Shown piece by piece: positions 16,388 through 25,161 of a stretch of 64,000 nt of DNA. Under the pieces are notes generated by a model. That model was not told the origin of the DNA and searched no databases. It saw only the letters and a program-made list of their open reading frames with translations. This DNA comes from [Clostridium] saccharolyticum WM1. Lineage in GTDB: Bacteria > Bacillota > Clostridia > Lachnospirales > Lachnospiraceae. Position numbers and translations under genes: made by a program. Positions within the stretch are counted from its first letter, which is position 1. Each line of letters begins with the position of its first letter. The DNA lies in the NCBI RefSeq assembly GCF_000144625.1, contig NC_014376.1, positions 4,598,872 to 4,662,871 of the forward strand, in the 5' to 3' direction.

Positions 16388-18112
16388 ATGAAAAGTAACC
16401 AATACAAGGACTACATCAAAAAATCCTTTATCAAATACGCCCTTTCCATCATCTCACTGCTGTTTGTGCTGGTGCTCTTATTTCTATTGATCAATGTACA
16501 ATGGCTGATCTCCGGTTTTAATAAAAGAAACCATATACAGTTATCCGGTATCCTGGATCAACAGTTCCTTCTCTATCAACAAGGCCTGACTCAGCTTTCC
16601 CAAAGTCCGGATCTTCTGACCGCACTGGACAGTACAGACTCTGCCGTCATCACTGCAAACAACCGGCTTCTTTATGAGTTTGCCAATGCCCAGACAATCC
16701 GTTCCTCCTTTGTACTCTTGAACCAGAATGGCCGCATAGTCAGCAGCAATCTGTTTGCCGGCAACCAGGAAATTTTTCTTGACAGCGATATCTTTCACCG
16801 CATGACCAGTCAGATGCAGGAGCAGCCAGAAAAAATCTTCGCACTGCCAAGCCGGCTAAACTATGCCCATGGACAGGCCGGAGATTTCATTCTTGGCAAA
16901 GCCGTAGTAAAGGAGGGCGTCCCTGCCGGCTATCTGTTTTTTGACCTGCTGGACTCCAATCTTTATGAAATCATCCGCAGATATCCGCTGGATGATGTTA
17001 TCATTACAGACCGATATGATAATCTCATTTTTTCTATCAGCCGCCAGCAGACTGACCCTATGGATAAATACCCATCCGGAAAATACCGCATGGACTGGCA
17101 GGAAGGAAATGTGGTAAAGGTCAACGGAAAACATTATCACATTCAAAAAAGTTCCCTTCCCGGGAGTTCTCTGATCTTATATTCTCTGGTTTCCACGGAA
17201 TATCAGAAGAATCTGCTGTTTTACGGCTTTTTCTTCATGCTTACCGTAGCAATTCTGCTGGTGATCATTTCGCTGCCTGTTACCGAACACATTACCCAGA
17301 AAAACCTTCTGGCCATCAACGAGCTGCAGAACTCCATCGAACAGATGGGAAAGGGCAATATGAACTACCGGCTCCGTTCCCAGGTTTTCGATGAATTCCA
17401 GAAGCTGGATGATGCATACCGGCACATGGTAATGCAGCGGGAAGAGCTGCTGACGTATAACAGTGAACTGTCGGAACGTAAGCGGATCATGGAAATCAAA
17501 CAACTAGAAGAGCAATTTAACCCTCATTTTATTTTTAATGTTATGGAGACTCTCCGGTATGAAATAATGATTGATGCAGCAAAAGCTTCTGATATGGTTC
17601 AGTCTTTCGCCAGCCTCATGCGCTACAGCATCCATTATGGCAGCACCATTGTCTCACTGAGAACGGATATCGAATATATCAATGATTATCTTCTGTTACA
17701 AAAAATGCGCTATAACCGGCGTTTAAACTATCATATTGATATTCCGGAGGAGCTGCTGGAATACCGGATACCCAAGCTGCTGCTTCAGCCGGTTGTAGAG
17801 AATTCCCTGGTTCACGGTATGAAAAACACCCACTCCATCTCCATTGCGATTACCGGTCGTGTGCATGAAGAGCTGCTGGAGCTGTGTGTGGAGGATGACG
17901 GAAGCGGCATTGATGGGGAACGCCTTGCCAGTCTGCGGGCCGGGCTGGAGTCGGAGGATGAATATAAGGAGCATATCGGTCTCTACAATTCCCATCGTGT
18001 CGTACGGCTGTTATATGGTCCCGGATATGGTCTTTCCATCGAAAGCCAGCCAGGTTCCGGCACGCGGGTCATAGTAACCATGCCGGCAGATATGGAGGAG
18101 GATTATGTATAA
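16388..18112 (+). CDS. Sensor histidine kinase, YesM/LytS-type (His_kinase family)
   Basis: Membrane sensor kinase, 574 aa. I use ATG 16388, preceded by GGAGG at 16375-16379. Layout: TM1 (about residues 18-42), an extracellular sensor region of about 230 residues, TM2 (about residues 275-300), HAMP-like linker, then the kinase core with phospho-acceptor motif EEQFNPHFIFNVMETLR and ATPase N-box VVENSLVHGM, G-box DDGSGID. This class pairs with AraC-type response regulators and commonly controls nearby ABC transporters. It overlaps its regulator gene by 8 bp. The adjacent AfuA-type transporter is its likely target. Confidence 0.92.
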   Translation: MKSNQYKDYIKKSFIKYALSIISLLFVLVLLFLLINVQWLISGFNKRNHIQLSGILDQQFLLYQQGLTQLSQSPDLLTALDSTDSAVITANNRLLYEFANAQTIRSSFVLLNQNGRIVSSNLFAGNQEIFLDSDIFHRMTSQMQEQPEKIFALPSRLNYAHGQAGDFILGKAVVKEGVPAGYLFFDLLDSNLYEIIRRYPLDDVIITDRYDNLIFSISRQQTDPMDKYPSGKYRMDWQEGNVVKVNGKHYHIQKSSLPGSSLILYSLVSTEYQKNLLFYGFFFMLTVAILLVIISLPVTEHITQKNLLAINELQNSIEQMGKGNMNYRLRSQVFDEFQKLDDAYRHMVMQREELLTYNSELSERKRIMEIKQLEEQFNPHFIFNVMETLRYEIMIDAAKASDMVQSFASLMRYSIHYGSTIVSLRTDIEYINDYLLLQKMRYNRRLNYHIDIPEELLEYRIPKLLLQPVVENSLVHGMKNTHSISIAITGRVHEELLELCVEDDGSGIDGERLASLRAGLESEDEYKEHIGLYNSHRVVRLLYGPGYGLSIESQPGSGTRVIVTMPADMEEDYV

Positions 18113-18896
18113 GGTTTTACTTGTAGAAGACGAAGACATCATCAGAAAAGGGCTGATGTTCATGGTGAATTGGCAGGAGCTTAATTGTGTGGTCGCAGGC
18201 GAAGCCATAGACGGAGCCGATGGCATACAAAAGATCAAAGACACAGAACCCCACATCGTTATTGTAGATATTAACATGCCCATCATGAATGGTCTGCAGA
18301 TGTTGGAAGAAAGCATAAAAGAATATGGCTATGAAGCCATTATCGTGTCCGGATACGGGGAATTTGAATTTGCCAAAAAAGCGATTCGCCTTGGCGTAAC
18401 AGAGTATTTATTAAAACCTGTGGATTTTACAGAACTTTATGACGCAATTCACAAGATAACCGAAAAGCTGGAGGCCAATACACGGATAAAAGGATATATC
18501 CGCCAAATTGATATGGAAAAGAAAAAGCTGGGCATTTTAGAAACAGATATTTCTGAAACAGTCACCTTCAAAAATAAATATGTGAGCGCCATGATAAAAT
18601 ACATAGAAGACCATTACTCTTCCCGCCTTTCCCTAACTGATTTAAGCGAAAAATATAAACTATCCTGTACCTACCTGAATACGAAATTCAAAGGCGAGAC
18701 CGGCTACACCTTCAATGATTTTTTAAACCGCTACCGGATGCAGAAGGCCGTGGAGCTTTTAAAATCAGATCAGTATAAGGTTTATGAAATCGCAGAGATG
18801 GTGGGATTTTCTGAATATAAGTATTTTATTAAGGTGTTTAAGAAATATATCGGCTGCTCTCCTGCTAAATTTATGGAGGCGGGTGAGGGGAAGTAG
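18105..18896 (+). CDS. Response regulator, REC + AraC HTH (YesN-type)
   Basis: Cytoplasmic transcription regulator, 263 aa. Receiver domain residues 1-120: acidic pair LLVEDEDI, phospho-acceptor Asp in VIVDINMPIMNG, switch Ser in VSGYGEF, and Lys in LLKPVDF. The C-terminal AraC domain has two HTHs: LSLTDLSEKYKLSCTYLNTKFKGETG and YKVYEIAEMVGFSEYKYFIKVF. It is translated from within the end of the kinase gene. Likely activates the upstream transporter operon in response to its solute. Confidence 0.93.
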   Translation: MYKVLLVEDEDIIRKGLMFMVNWQELNCVVAGEAIDGADGIQKIKDTEPHIVIVDINMPIMNGLQMLEESIKEYGYEAIIVSGYGEFEFAKKAIRLGVTEYLLKPVDFTELYDAIHKITEKLEANTRIKGYIRQIDMEKKKLGILETDISETVTFKNKYVSAMIKYIEDHYSSRLSLTDLSEKYKLSCTYLNTKFKGETGYTFNDFLNRYRMQKAVELLKSDQYKVYEIAEMVGFSEYKYFIKVFKKYIGCSPAKFMEAGEGK

Positions 18897-18900
18897 GAGG

Positions 18901-19064
18901 CCTGCTGGATTTCCGCTTCCGGAAAGACAGCTTTAATATATTTCTTCCAATGGCCGTTCCTGCCATTCTTTTACGATAGGGAGTATTTTATCTGTAATCC
19001 GGCTGATGGTGCTGTCTGAAATATCGACTCCATAAAGTTCCTGCATGTGGCTCTTATTCTTCAA
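18901..19064 (-). pseudogene. IS256-family (Mutator) transposase remnant, internally deleted
   Basis: On the minus strand, 19060 to 18938 translates to ...MQELYGVDISDSTISRITD then KILPIVKEWQERPLEEIY, a block typical of IS256-type transposases. Immediately after, in a shifted frame (18935 to 18903), comes KAVFPEAEIQQ, which in intact transposases lies more than 60 residues downstream. The DDE-bearing stretch between them is gone. Both ends are truncated and no terminal repeats are evident. Confidence 0.8.
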
Positions 19065-19124
19065 AAACATGACTGACTCTGATTTGCTGGATATGCATTA
19101 CTTCCTTATCAAGGATATGATCTT

Positions 19125-19245
19125 GATGTCGATGAGTTTGAAGAAGGTTTTTATATTGATCTGTTCCAGCCACCGTCTATTTGTTATGCCCGCCTCTGTG
19201 CGGGCTATTTTATTTAGGAGTTCAACCAAGGTCGAACGTTCCTAT
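19125..19245 (+). repeat. 121-bp direct repeat, left copy, with terminator hairpin
   Basis: Aligns without gaps to 25162-25282 in the same orientation, about 100 of 121 positions identical by eye. It contains GCCCGC-N6-GCGGGC (19188-19205) followed by TATTTTATTT, a terminator, and upstream a frame ending in DEFEEGFYIDLF, i.e. the 3' end of some gene. The two copies bracket the PTS/deglycase/GntR gene set. Confidence 0.75.
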
Positions 19246-19254
19246 TCTACAAGA

Positions 19255-19292
19255 AAAACGGTTAGGACAACATACAATGTCCTAACCGTTTT
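19255..19292 (-). terminator. Terminator of the PTS operon
   Basis: 15-bp perfect inverted repeat (19255-19269 with 19278-19292), U-rich on both strands. Its right arm contains the last codons of the HAD phosphatase gene. Confidence 0.8.
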
Positions 19293-19929
19293 GTTCAAGT
19301 CTTACTGTTAAATCAGGAATTTCATAAGCTGAACTAGTCAAATATTTGCAATGATTCAACTCTCCCGGCATACAGTATCCATATAGACAACCGATAAATC
19401 CAATATTATTTGCTTCTGCCGCTTCACAGTCATAGTTTCGGTCTCCTACCATAACCGCCCATTTAGGTTTACAGGTTTTCAGAAGAACCCGTAAACTGTC
19501 TTTTTTTGTTCCTTCCTCTGTGAGCCCCTGAATATAACAGAACTGATCGCCAATCTTTAGAGTATCTAGTATTGTCTCAAGTTCCTGTGGATAAGCATTG
19601 GAGCAAATTGCCAACTGATAACCTTTTTGTTTCAAGGTCTCCAGCATTACCGTGACTCCCGGATACGTTGTCGCTTTTCTTTTGATTCCTTCGATCCAGT
19701 ATTTTGTAATACTATCGAGGAACTGATTTCCCAGTGTTTCTTTTTGATCCCCTAGAAAATAGAGGATATCTTCCTCAAAAGGTGCCCCTATTCTTGCTCT
19801 TAATTCTGCATCTGTATAGTTCGTTTTTCCGATTTCGGTAAGTGCTTTGCGATATGCATCTATGGCATAACGTTCTGTCTGATTTAAGGTACCATCTACA
19901 TCAAAAATAACAAGTTTAGAAGATTCCAA
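19282..19929 (-). CDS. HAD-family phosphatase (phosphoglycolate phosphatase/beta-phosphoglucomutase-like)
   Basis: Haloacid dehalogenase-type hydrolase of about 215 aa. Nucleophile motif VIFDVDGTLNQTE near the N-terminus, motif II ICSNA, and motif III/IV VGDRNYDCEAAEANN are intact. A TTG start at 19929 (preceded by GGGGTG) is favoured, overlapping the IID gene by 14 bp; an upstream TTG at 19956 is possible. As the last gene of the PTS operon it may dephosphorylate a sugar phosphate or a damaged intermediate formed by the deglycase. Substrate cannot be read from sequence. Confidence 0.82.
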   Translation of the reverse strand: MESSKLVIFDVDGTLNQTERYAIDAYRKALTEIGKTNYTDAELRARIGAPFEEDILYFLGDQKETLGNQFLDSITKYWIEGIKRKATTYPGVTVMLETLKQKGYQLAICSNAYPQELETILDTLKIGDQFCYIQGLTEEGTKKDSLRVLLKTCKPKWAVMVGDRNYDCEAAEANNIGFIGCLYGYCMPGELNHCKYLTSSAYEIPDLTVRLEQNG

Positions 19930-20746
19930 TTGAACACCCCAAAATACATCCGACAAAAATGCCTAATATAATATAGATTGTTTTTACATTTTTATGATAT
20001 AACCATACACATAGGAACGTCACCCCAAGTGGAAGTAGTCCCGGAAAAATCTGATCAAAGATTGATTGCAGGGTTGTTTCTGCCTCTGCCAAAGTAAAAC
20101 TTAGGGTAGTTTGTAATGATACCATTGTCGCAATCATTGCACCGATTACGGTCATACCTAAGATTGATGCACCATATGACAGCTTTTCCATTGTATGGTT
20201 TTCCGATGTATTTTCCAGAAAGCTTGTTCCCAGTTTATATCCATACTTTCCAGCAAGTATTTTCGTAACAAAATGAATTGCAGTATAAAGCAAGAAGTAA
20301 ATAATAGCCCCCAGAATATTGCCACTCTGTGCTATTCCAATGCCAATACCTGCTGTAATGACACGAAATGTTCCCCAAAAGAAAGAATCACCAATTCCTG
20401 ACAATGGTCCCATCAAACCGACCTTTACGTTATTAATGGAATCCGTTTCAAATTCTTCTGATTTTGCATTCTGTTCTTCCATTGCAACGCCAAGACTCAT
20501 CACAAAAGGTGATACATGTGGCGTCAGGTTAAAAGTTTCCGTATGACGTTTAAGTGCTGCATAAAAATCATCGTCATTGGGGTATATTTTACGAAGAGGT
20601 CTTTCTATTGCATACATATACCCATATGCCATCATTTTATCAAAAGACCACGAGCTTTGTATTGTAAAAGATCGCCAGAAAATGCTTCTGTAATCTTTTG
20701 CAGACATAATTCCATCATCTTTTGCTCTATTCTCATTGTTACCCAT
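19916..20746 (-). CDS. PTS system mannose/fructose/sorbose family, IID component
   Basis: Membrane component of a mannose-class phosphotransferase transporter, 276 aa. ATG 20746 is chosen because GAGGAGG lies just upstream, inside the end of the IIC gene; the longer frame reading from 20776 has no such site. Typical blocks: RSFTIQSSWSFDKMMAYGYMYAI near the N-terminus, HVSPFVMSLGVAMEEQNA, and GPLSGIGDSFFWGTFRVI. It acts with IIC as the sugar channel. Confidence 0.93.
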   Translation of the reverse strand: MGNNENRAKDDGIMSAKDYRSIFWRSFTIQSSWSFDKMMAYGYMYAIERPLRKIYPNDDDFYAALKRHTETFNLTPHVSPFVMSLGVAMEEQNAKSEEFETDSINNVKVGLMGPLSGIGDSFFWGTFRVITAGIGIGIAQSGNILGAIIYFLLYTAIHFVTKILAGKYGYKLGTSFLENTSENHTMEKLSYGASILGMTVIGAMIATMVSLQTTLSFTLAEAETTLQSIFDQIFPGLLPLGVTFLCVWLYHKNVKTIYIILGIFVGCILGCSIGIF

Positions 20747-20747
20747 C

Positions 20748-21500
20748 TTAGAAATCCTCCTCTTCTGCAACATCAAATTTCATGCTGTTTACTGCAATAA
20801 ATGCAATACAAAGACCTGCTACCGCAACTCCGATTACATCCATTCGAAGATATGTAACACAGATAAATCCCAGAAACAGGTATGGAATCACTTTTTTGTT
20901 TGCCATCATTTTAATTAAAAGCGCAAGTCCCACACAAGAAAGCACACCTGCTGCAACATTAAATCCATCCATAACGACCGACGGAATTGCATTTAAAACA
21001 GTATTAATCGTATTTGCGCCAAAGGCAACGGCGATAAATACAAGCAACGCTGATGGAATTCCAATTGACAGCGGCACTACTGTCAGGTGTAATAAATTTG
21101 CTCTTTTAAGATTTCTCTGCTCCAGTGCTTTTTCAATCTGTTTTCCAGCCCAGCTTCCCGGAATTGCATAGCAGAAATTCCTCCACATCTGCAGAAATAC
21201 TGACAGTGGTAATGCCAATGCAACTGCTGCTCCTACTCCTGCTCCTGACTGTATCGCTACTGCAATACTCAGCACGCTGGATGCATAAACTTCTGGAGGA
21301 ACAGCACTTCCTACCATAATAGATCCCATAAACATAGCTTCCAAAGACGCACCAATAATAATTCCTGTCGTCATATCCCCCATAATCAGACCAATAATCG
21401 GGCCGGTAAATAGCGGCCTTGACATCATAGATGCCCCAAACGTCTGCTCATCAATTGAAGCAAGAAATGCTACAGCTGCTACTAATAATGCTTGTAACAT
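20748..21500 (-). CDS. PTS system mannose/fructose/sorbose family, IIC component
   Basis: Polytopic membrane permease subunit, 250 aa, beginning MLQALLVAAVAFLASIDEQTFG as in many mannose-class IIC proteins, with GPIIGLIMGDMTTGIIIGASLE, then repeated hydrophobic helices. Its 3' end carries the IID ribosome-binding site, so translation of the two is coupled. A good AGGAGAG site lies upstream of ATG 21500. Confidence 0.93.
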   Translation of the reverse strand: MLQALLVAAVAFLASIDEQTFGASMMSRPLFTGPIIGLIMGDMTTGIIIGASLEAMFMGSIMVGSAVPPEVYASSVLSIAVAIQSGAGVGAAVALALPLSVFLQMWRNFCYAIPGSWAGKQIEKALEQRNLKRANLLHLTVVPLSIGIPSALLVFIAVAFGANTINTVLNAIPSVVMDGFNVAAGVLSCVGLALLIKMMANKKVIPYLFLGFICVTYLRMDVIGVAVAGLCIAFIAVNSMKFDVAEEEDF

Positions 21501-21533
21501 ATCAAATTCTCCTCTCTTATCATAAATATCAGA

Positions 21534-22004
21534 TTATACGAATGTTTCTGCCATTACCTTTTTATCTGTCGGTACTGCACGACACTCTACTTCTGCACCT
21601 TTCGCAACCATTTCTTTAATATTATTTATATCATCCTCCGTGACAGCGATAGAATTTGTAAGAACCTTTGTACCTTCCTTTACTTTCATATTTCCAAGGT
21701 TTACATGGTTCACCTCTTCCACCGCCGATACCAGTGCCAATGCATCTTTTGTATTGTCAACAAGAATAAAAAGTTTGTACTTGTCTGTTTTATGTCCATT
21801 GAGTGCTGTAATAGCATCTGAAACTGACTTGACTACGAATTTTACTTCTGCCGGTGCCGCAAGTTTTAAAGAAGTCGCACGTAATTTATCTTTTGCCACC
21901 GCATCATTTACAACCAAAATGCAGTCTGCTGATAAAGAATTAGTCCAGGCAAATGCTACCTGTCCATGAATTAACCGCTCATCTATTCTCATCAATTTAA
22001 CCAT
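21534..22004 (-). CDS. PTS system mannose-family IIB component
   Basis: Cytoplasmic phosphotransfer protein, 156 aa. The active-site histidine is in RIDERLIHGQVAFAW (His14), which takes phosphate from IIA and passes it to the incoming sugar. Start ATG 22004 shares one base with the IIA stop codon (TAATG), a sign of tight coupling. Family assignment is secure; sugar specificity depends on the associated deglycase. Confidence 0.94.
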   Translation of the reverse strand: MVKLMRIDERLIHGQVAFAWTNSLSADCILVVNDAVAKDKLRATSLKLAAPAEVKFVVKSVSDAITALNGHKTDKYKLFILVDNTKDALALVSAVEEVNHVNLGNMKVKEGTKVLTNSIAVTEDDINNIKEMVAKGAEVECRAVPTDKKVMAETFV

Positions 22005-22429
22005 TAAAAAATCTCCTCTTCTGCTTCATCACTTTCAGATAATACCCGATTGATATAGATAATACCTTCTTTTGCTGACTGCTGAGCATTATGAATTAAT
22101 TCTTCCGTAGAGCACTCACAGTCAGCGGACGTTGCCAGTACAATCAACATAGGTAAATTTACACCGGTAAGAATATGAACTTTACCGGTCTGCACATACT
22201 CAGTAAAGATATTAGCCACACTTCCCCCAAACAAGTCTGCAGCAACAATCAGTTCCTCATCTTGACCAAGCTCATCTATGCGCTTGCGTGCCTCACCTTC
22301 CATATCAAAATCACTGCTCACATATGCACTAATTATCTCAACTTTACAACTATCACCCATGATAAACTGCAGTGTCTCCTTAATACCTTCTGCAAATCTC
22401 CCATGCGTTGCGACTAATATCTTTCTCAC
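22004..22429 (-). CDS. PTS system mannose-family IIA component
   Basis: EIIA of the mannose class, 141 aa, free-standing rather than fused to IIB. Phosphorylation site His9 in ILVATHGRFAEGI; the DLFGGSVAN and LTGVNLPMLI blocks are conserved. Accepts phosphate from HPr. The RBS AAAGGAGG lies at the end of the intergenic gap from the SIS gene. Confidence 0.94.
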   Translation of the reverse strand: MRKILVATHGRFAEGIKETLQFIMGDSCKVEIISAYVSSDFDMEGEARKRIDELGQDEELIVAADLFGGSVANIFTEYVQTGKVHILTGVNLPMLIVLATSADCECSTEELIHNAQQSAKEGIIYINRVLSESDEAEEEIF

Positions 22430-22443
22430 TTTTGTGCCTCCTT

Positions 22444-23457
22444 TTAATATTCTACCGTTCTGTAATATCTTCTGATATCCAAATTATGATTTCTTACATG
22501 TTCAAAATGAGAACTTACACGCTCCAGCTGGGAAGACATTACCATTGGGGCAACAAGCTTTCTCATATCCTCATCAATTCCTTCCAGCGCATAATCCTTT
22601 GTATCCCATACCTGAACAACATCTGAATATTTTCTAACGAACTTTTCAACTCTGTCAACCAGCGGTCTGGTCTCGTCTTCTCCTTTAAAAAGCATAAAAC
22701 TCATATTTTTTTCTGTCATTTCTATTGTACCATGGAAGAATTCAGCCGCATGGATCGATTTTGTCGGAATCCACTGCATTTCCTCAAGTACACACATGGC
22801 AAAGCAATATGTTTCTCCCCATGTATTGCCTGCGCCAATACACATATGAAAATTTGTGTCTTTATGTTTCTCTGCAAATGCCAGGGCTTTTTCATCATTT
22901 TCTTCTCTAACCTTCAGAAGGACTTCTGGCATCCGGCGGAGATTATCAAGGAAGCGTTCACATTCCGGAAATTCTCCGTTTCCCTTCATAAGAAGTGCAC
23001 CAATAGCAAATAATTGAAGATAAATCTCTTCACATAAGTTATCATTGGAAGCTGCATTACCAATCGCATATGTAGATGCCTTTCCTAAGGGGCTGTTTGT
23101 TTCTCCAACAAGAGATATAACAGTTGCTCCTACACTAGCCCCATATTCTGCGGCTTCTATTGTTTCTTTTGTTGTACCGGTCAAAGAGGCTGTTATCAGA
23201 ATAGATTTTTTTCCAAGCTTCTTCGGTTTTGCCCTTACCAGTTCAGCTGCAATTTCATAATACCATTCCAAAGTTGAATTAGTTTTTAACATATAAGCCA
23301 GAGGGCTTACCATGGAGTAAGTTCCACCGGTTCCTACAAGGAATACATGGTCATAACCCTTTTCCTCAATCTCCGCTACTATCCTCTTAATTTGTTCAAT
23401 ATTGTCTGCCGCTCCATGTAATACCTTTAAATAAGTCTCATTTTCAAATCCATACAT
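22444..23457 (-). CDS. SIS-domain sugar-phosphate isomerase/deglycase (FrlB/GfrF-like)
   Basis: Two-SIS-domain protein, 337 aa, first gene of the operon. It matches the FrlB/FraB class, which splits phosphorylated Amadori products (e.g. fructoselysine 6-phosphate) into glucose 6-phosphate and the amino acid. Seen: VFLVGTGGTYSMVSPLAYML (SIS 1), ILITASLTGTTKETIEAAE, the catalytic-region HAAEFFHGTIEMTEK and the GEDETRPLVDRVEKFVRKY block. RBS AGGAGGAAAG precedes ATG 23457. With a mannose-class PTS this resembles the Salmonella gfr systems. The natural substrate may be any fructosamine or amino-acid conjugate. Confidence 0.88.
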   Translation of the reverse strand: MYGFENETYLKVLHGAADNIEQIKRIVAEIEEKGYDHVFLVGTGGTYSMVSPLAYMLKTNSTLEWYYEIAAELVRAKPKKLGKKSILITASLTGTTKETIEAAEYGASVGATVISLVGETNSPLGKASTYAIGNAASNDNLCEEIYLQLFAIGALLMKGNGEFPECERFLDNLRRMPEVLLKVREENDEKALAFAEKHKDTNFHMCIGAGNTWGETYCFAMCVLEEMQWIPTKSIHAAEFFHGTIEMTEKNMSFMLFKGEDETRPLVDRVEKFVRKYSDVVQVWDTKDYALEGIDEDMRKLVAPMVMSSQLERVSSHFEHVRNHNLDIRRYYRTVEY

Positions 23458-23515
23458 CTTTCTTTCCTCCTGCTTTTTATTCTGTGCGCATTGATGATAA
23501 CCACTTTATATTTTT

Positions 23516-23544
23516 AATATACCACTTGCTTTTTTCTGTGTCAA
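23516..23544 (-). promoter_or_regulatory. Promoter of the deglycase-PTS operon
   Basis: On the minus strand: TTGACA (23544-23539), 17-bp spacer, TATATT (23521-23516) preceded by TGG, a near-consensus extended promoter. About 60 bp upstream of the SIS gene and in the divergent region shared with the GntR genes, which are its probable regulators. Confidence 0.8.
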
Positions 23545-23603
23545 CCTCTATTTGTTTTTATTATACCAATTTTACTTTATGCCTTTATTTTTTTGTTTTT
23601 ATT

Positions 23604-23612
23604 TGCTATAAT
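23604..23612 (+). promoter_or_regulatory. Extended -10 promoter of the GntR genes
   Basis: TGCTATAAT (23604-23612) is a perfect extended -10 about 25 bp before ATG 23637; no convincing -35. A second extended -10, TGGTATAAT, occurs on the opposite strand at 23568-23560. Confidence 0.55.
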
Positions 23613-23636
23613 AAGAAAAACAAGTATGAGTTGGTG

Positions 23637-24389
23637 ATGATATTGACAAATGAAGAATATGCGTTTCAAATTTCAAAGCAAATCAAAGACAAAATATATA
23701 ACAAAACCTATAACTATAGGAATCCTCTTCCATCAGAACGAGAACTAGCAGAAATGTTTGCTGTAAATAGGAATATTATACGAATGGCCATTAAAGAGCT
23801 TGTGAACGAGCAGTTGGTAAAGCGTATACATGGAAAGGGAACTTTTATCATCAAAACAGACATTGATGATTCATCCATTCACTTTAAAGGTATGACTGAA
23901 CTTTTACAGGAAGCCGGATATGAGCCTACTTCCAAAGTTTTAAAAACCCAAACACGAGATGCGGGCTATAAATTTTCAAAGATATTTCATGTTCCAGAAG
24001 AAGATAATATTTTTCAGATTATTCGTCTCCGGAAAGGTAATGATCAACCGATATCCATCGAAAATACTTATTTGCCCTTTAACAGCATCAAAGATATTGA
24101 TAAGATAGATTTCCAAGTGTATTCACTGTATGATATGCTGACAATTAATAAAATTAAGATTCACGATATCCGACATGTTTTTTCTGCAACCAAAGTGCAT
24201 AATACCATCGCAAAATTACTTTCCTGCCAGGAGGCTAGCCCTGTTATTTCCATCCAAATCACATCCTCTACCAAGGAAGGACAGATTGCAGAATACACAG
24301 AGGTTATGGTAGTTCCTGAATTTGCTAAATATTACACGGATGGAGTTGTTCGTCATGGAGAATTCCATCTTTCTTCACAAATACTATGA
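23637..24389 (+). CDS. GntR-family regulator (HutC/FarR subfamily)
   Basis: 250 aa; ATG 23637 (MILTNEEYAF) is preferred to the far upstream start, which would lie ahead of the promoter. The N-terminal winged helix is PLPSERELAEMFAVNRNIIRMAIKEL; the UTRA effector domain follows (about residues 90-240). It is divergent from the deglycase-PTS operon and ends directly before a second GntR gene. Likely represses the operon until a phosphorylated sugar or conjugate binds. Confidence 0.88.
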   Translation: MILTNEEYAFQISKQIKDKIYNKTYNYRNPLPSERELAEMFAVNRNIIRMAIKELVNEQLVKRIHGKGTFIIKTDIDDSSIHFKGMTELLQEAGYEPTSKVLKTQTRDAGYKFSKIFHVPEEDNIFQIIRLRKGNDQPISIENTYLPFNSIKDIDKIDFQVYSLYDMLTINKIKIHDIRHVFSATKVHNTIAKLLSCQEASPVISIQITSSTKEGQIAEYTEVMVVPEFAKYYTDGVVRHGEFHLSSQIL

Positions 24390-25112
24390 ATGAATGAAAG
24401 CAGGCGTCTTATGCCCAAAATGTATAATTTACTCAGCCTAGATATTGCTGAGTATCTCGAACAATATATAGAACAACATCAGCTTCAACCTGGGGACAAA
24501 CTCCCTTCTGAACGTGAACTATCAGCTTCATTAAATGTCACTCGAGTAACATTGCGGCATGGGCTGGAAATCCTCACTAGTCAAGGTATGGTTCTTCGGG
24601 TACATGGAAGCGGCTATTATATCTGCCCACCAAAAGTGAACCGGGAATTGATCCACTATTGTTTTCCTTACAAAGACACAGTCCTTCAACAACGAAACTA
24701 TTACCTTGGGCCTGTGGATTATATGCCTACTCCAATTTTAATAATTGCAAAAAATATATTTGCACCAATCTGTCTGAACGATATGATAACCGGGCAATTC
24801 TCTGAGATTGTAGATGAGACGCCTATTAGTCTAATGTATACATTCCAAAGCTCTGATTCGAAAAATCTTTTACCGGAATTTCCGAATACGAGAGATATAC
24901 CGGAAAATATATATTTTAGTCAAACTATCCGAATTTATGATGATGCGGATTTACCTGATGAACATATAAAAGAACTGCTGCAAATTACCAGTGATGACAA
25001 TCTTTTATTAATTTCAACTTTTATTTATCACGAAAATAAGATTGTAGCGTTGTGTTTGTCTATTTGCGTCGGAACAAGAGTAAATCTTATTTCAGAAGTA
25101 AAACTTCCTTAA
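24390..25112 (+). CDS. Second GntR-family regulator (UTRA-like)
   Basis: 240 aa, starting at the base after the first regulator's stop codon, so the two are co-translated. Clear GntR helix: LQPGDKLPSERELSASLNVTRVTLRHGLEIL; the C-terminal half is a diverged UTRA-type domain. It is not a recent duplicate of its neighbour: outside the HTH they share little. Tandem unlike regulators suggest two inputs, or hetero-dimer control of the same promoter. Confidence 0.87.
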   Translation: MNESRRLMPKMYNLLSLDIAEYLEQYIEQHQLQPGDKLPSERELSASLNVTRVTLRHGLEILTSQGMVLRVHGSGYYICPPKVNRELIHYCFPYKDTVLQQRNYYLGPVDYMPTPILIIAKNIFAPICLNDMITGQFSEIVDETPISLMYTFQSSDSKNLLPEFPNTRDIPENIYFSQTIRIYDDADLPDEHIKELLQITSDDNLLLISTFIYHENKIVALCLSICVGTRVNLISEVKLP

Positions 25113-25161
25113 CCAAAAGAAAGATTCCAAATATAATCAGTGCGTAGTTTTCTTTCCTTAT

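Noticed and set aside
19045..19311. 88-residue plus-strand frame
   Set aside because: Crosses the IS256 scar, the direct repeat and a terminator; a chance frame.
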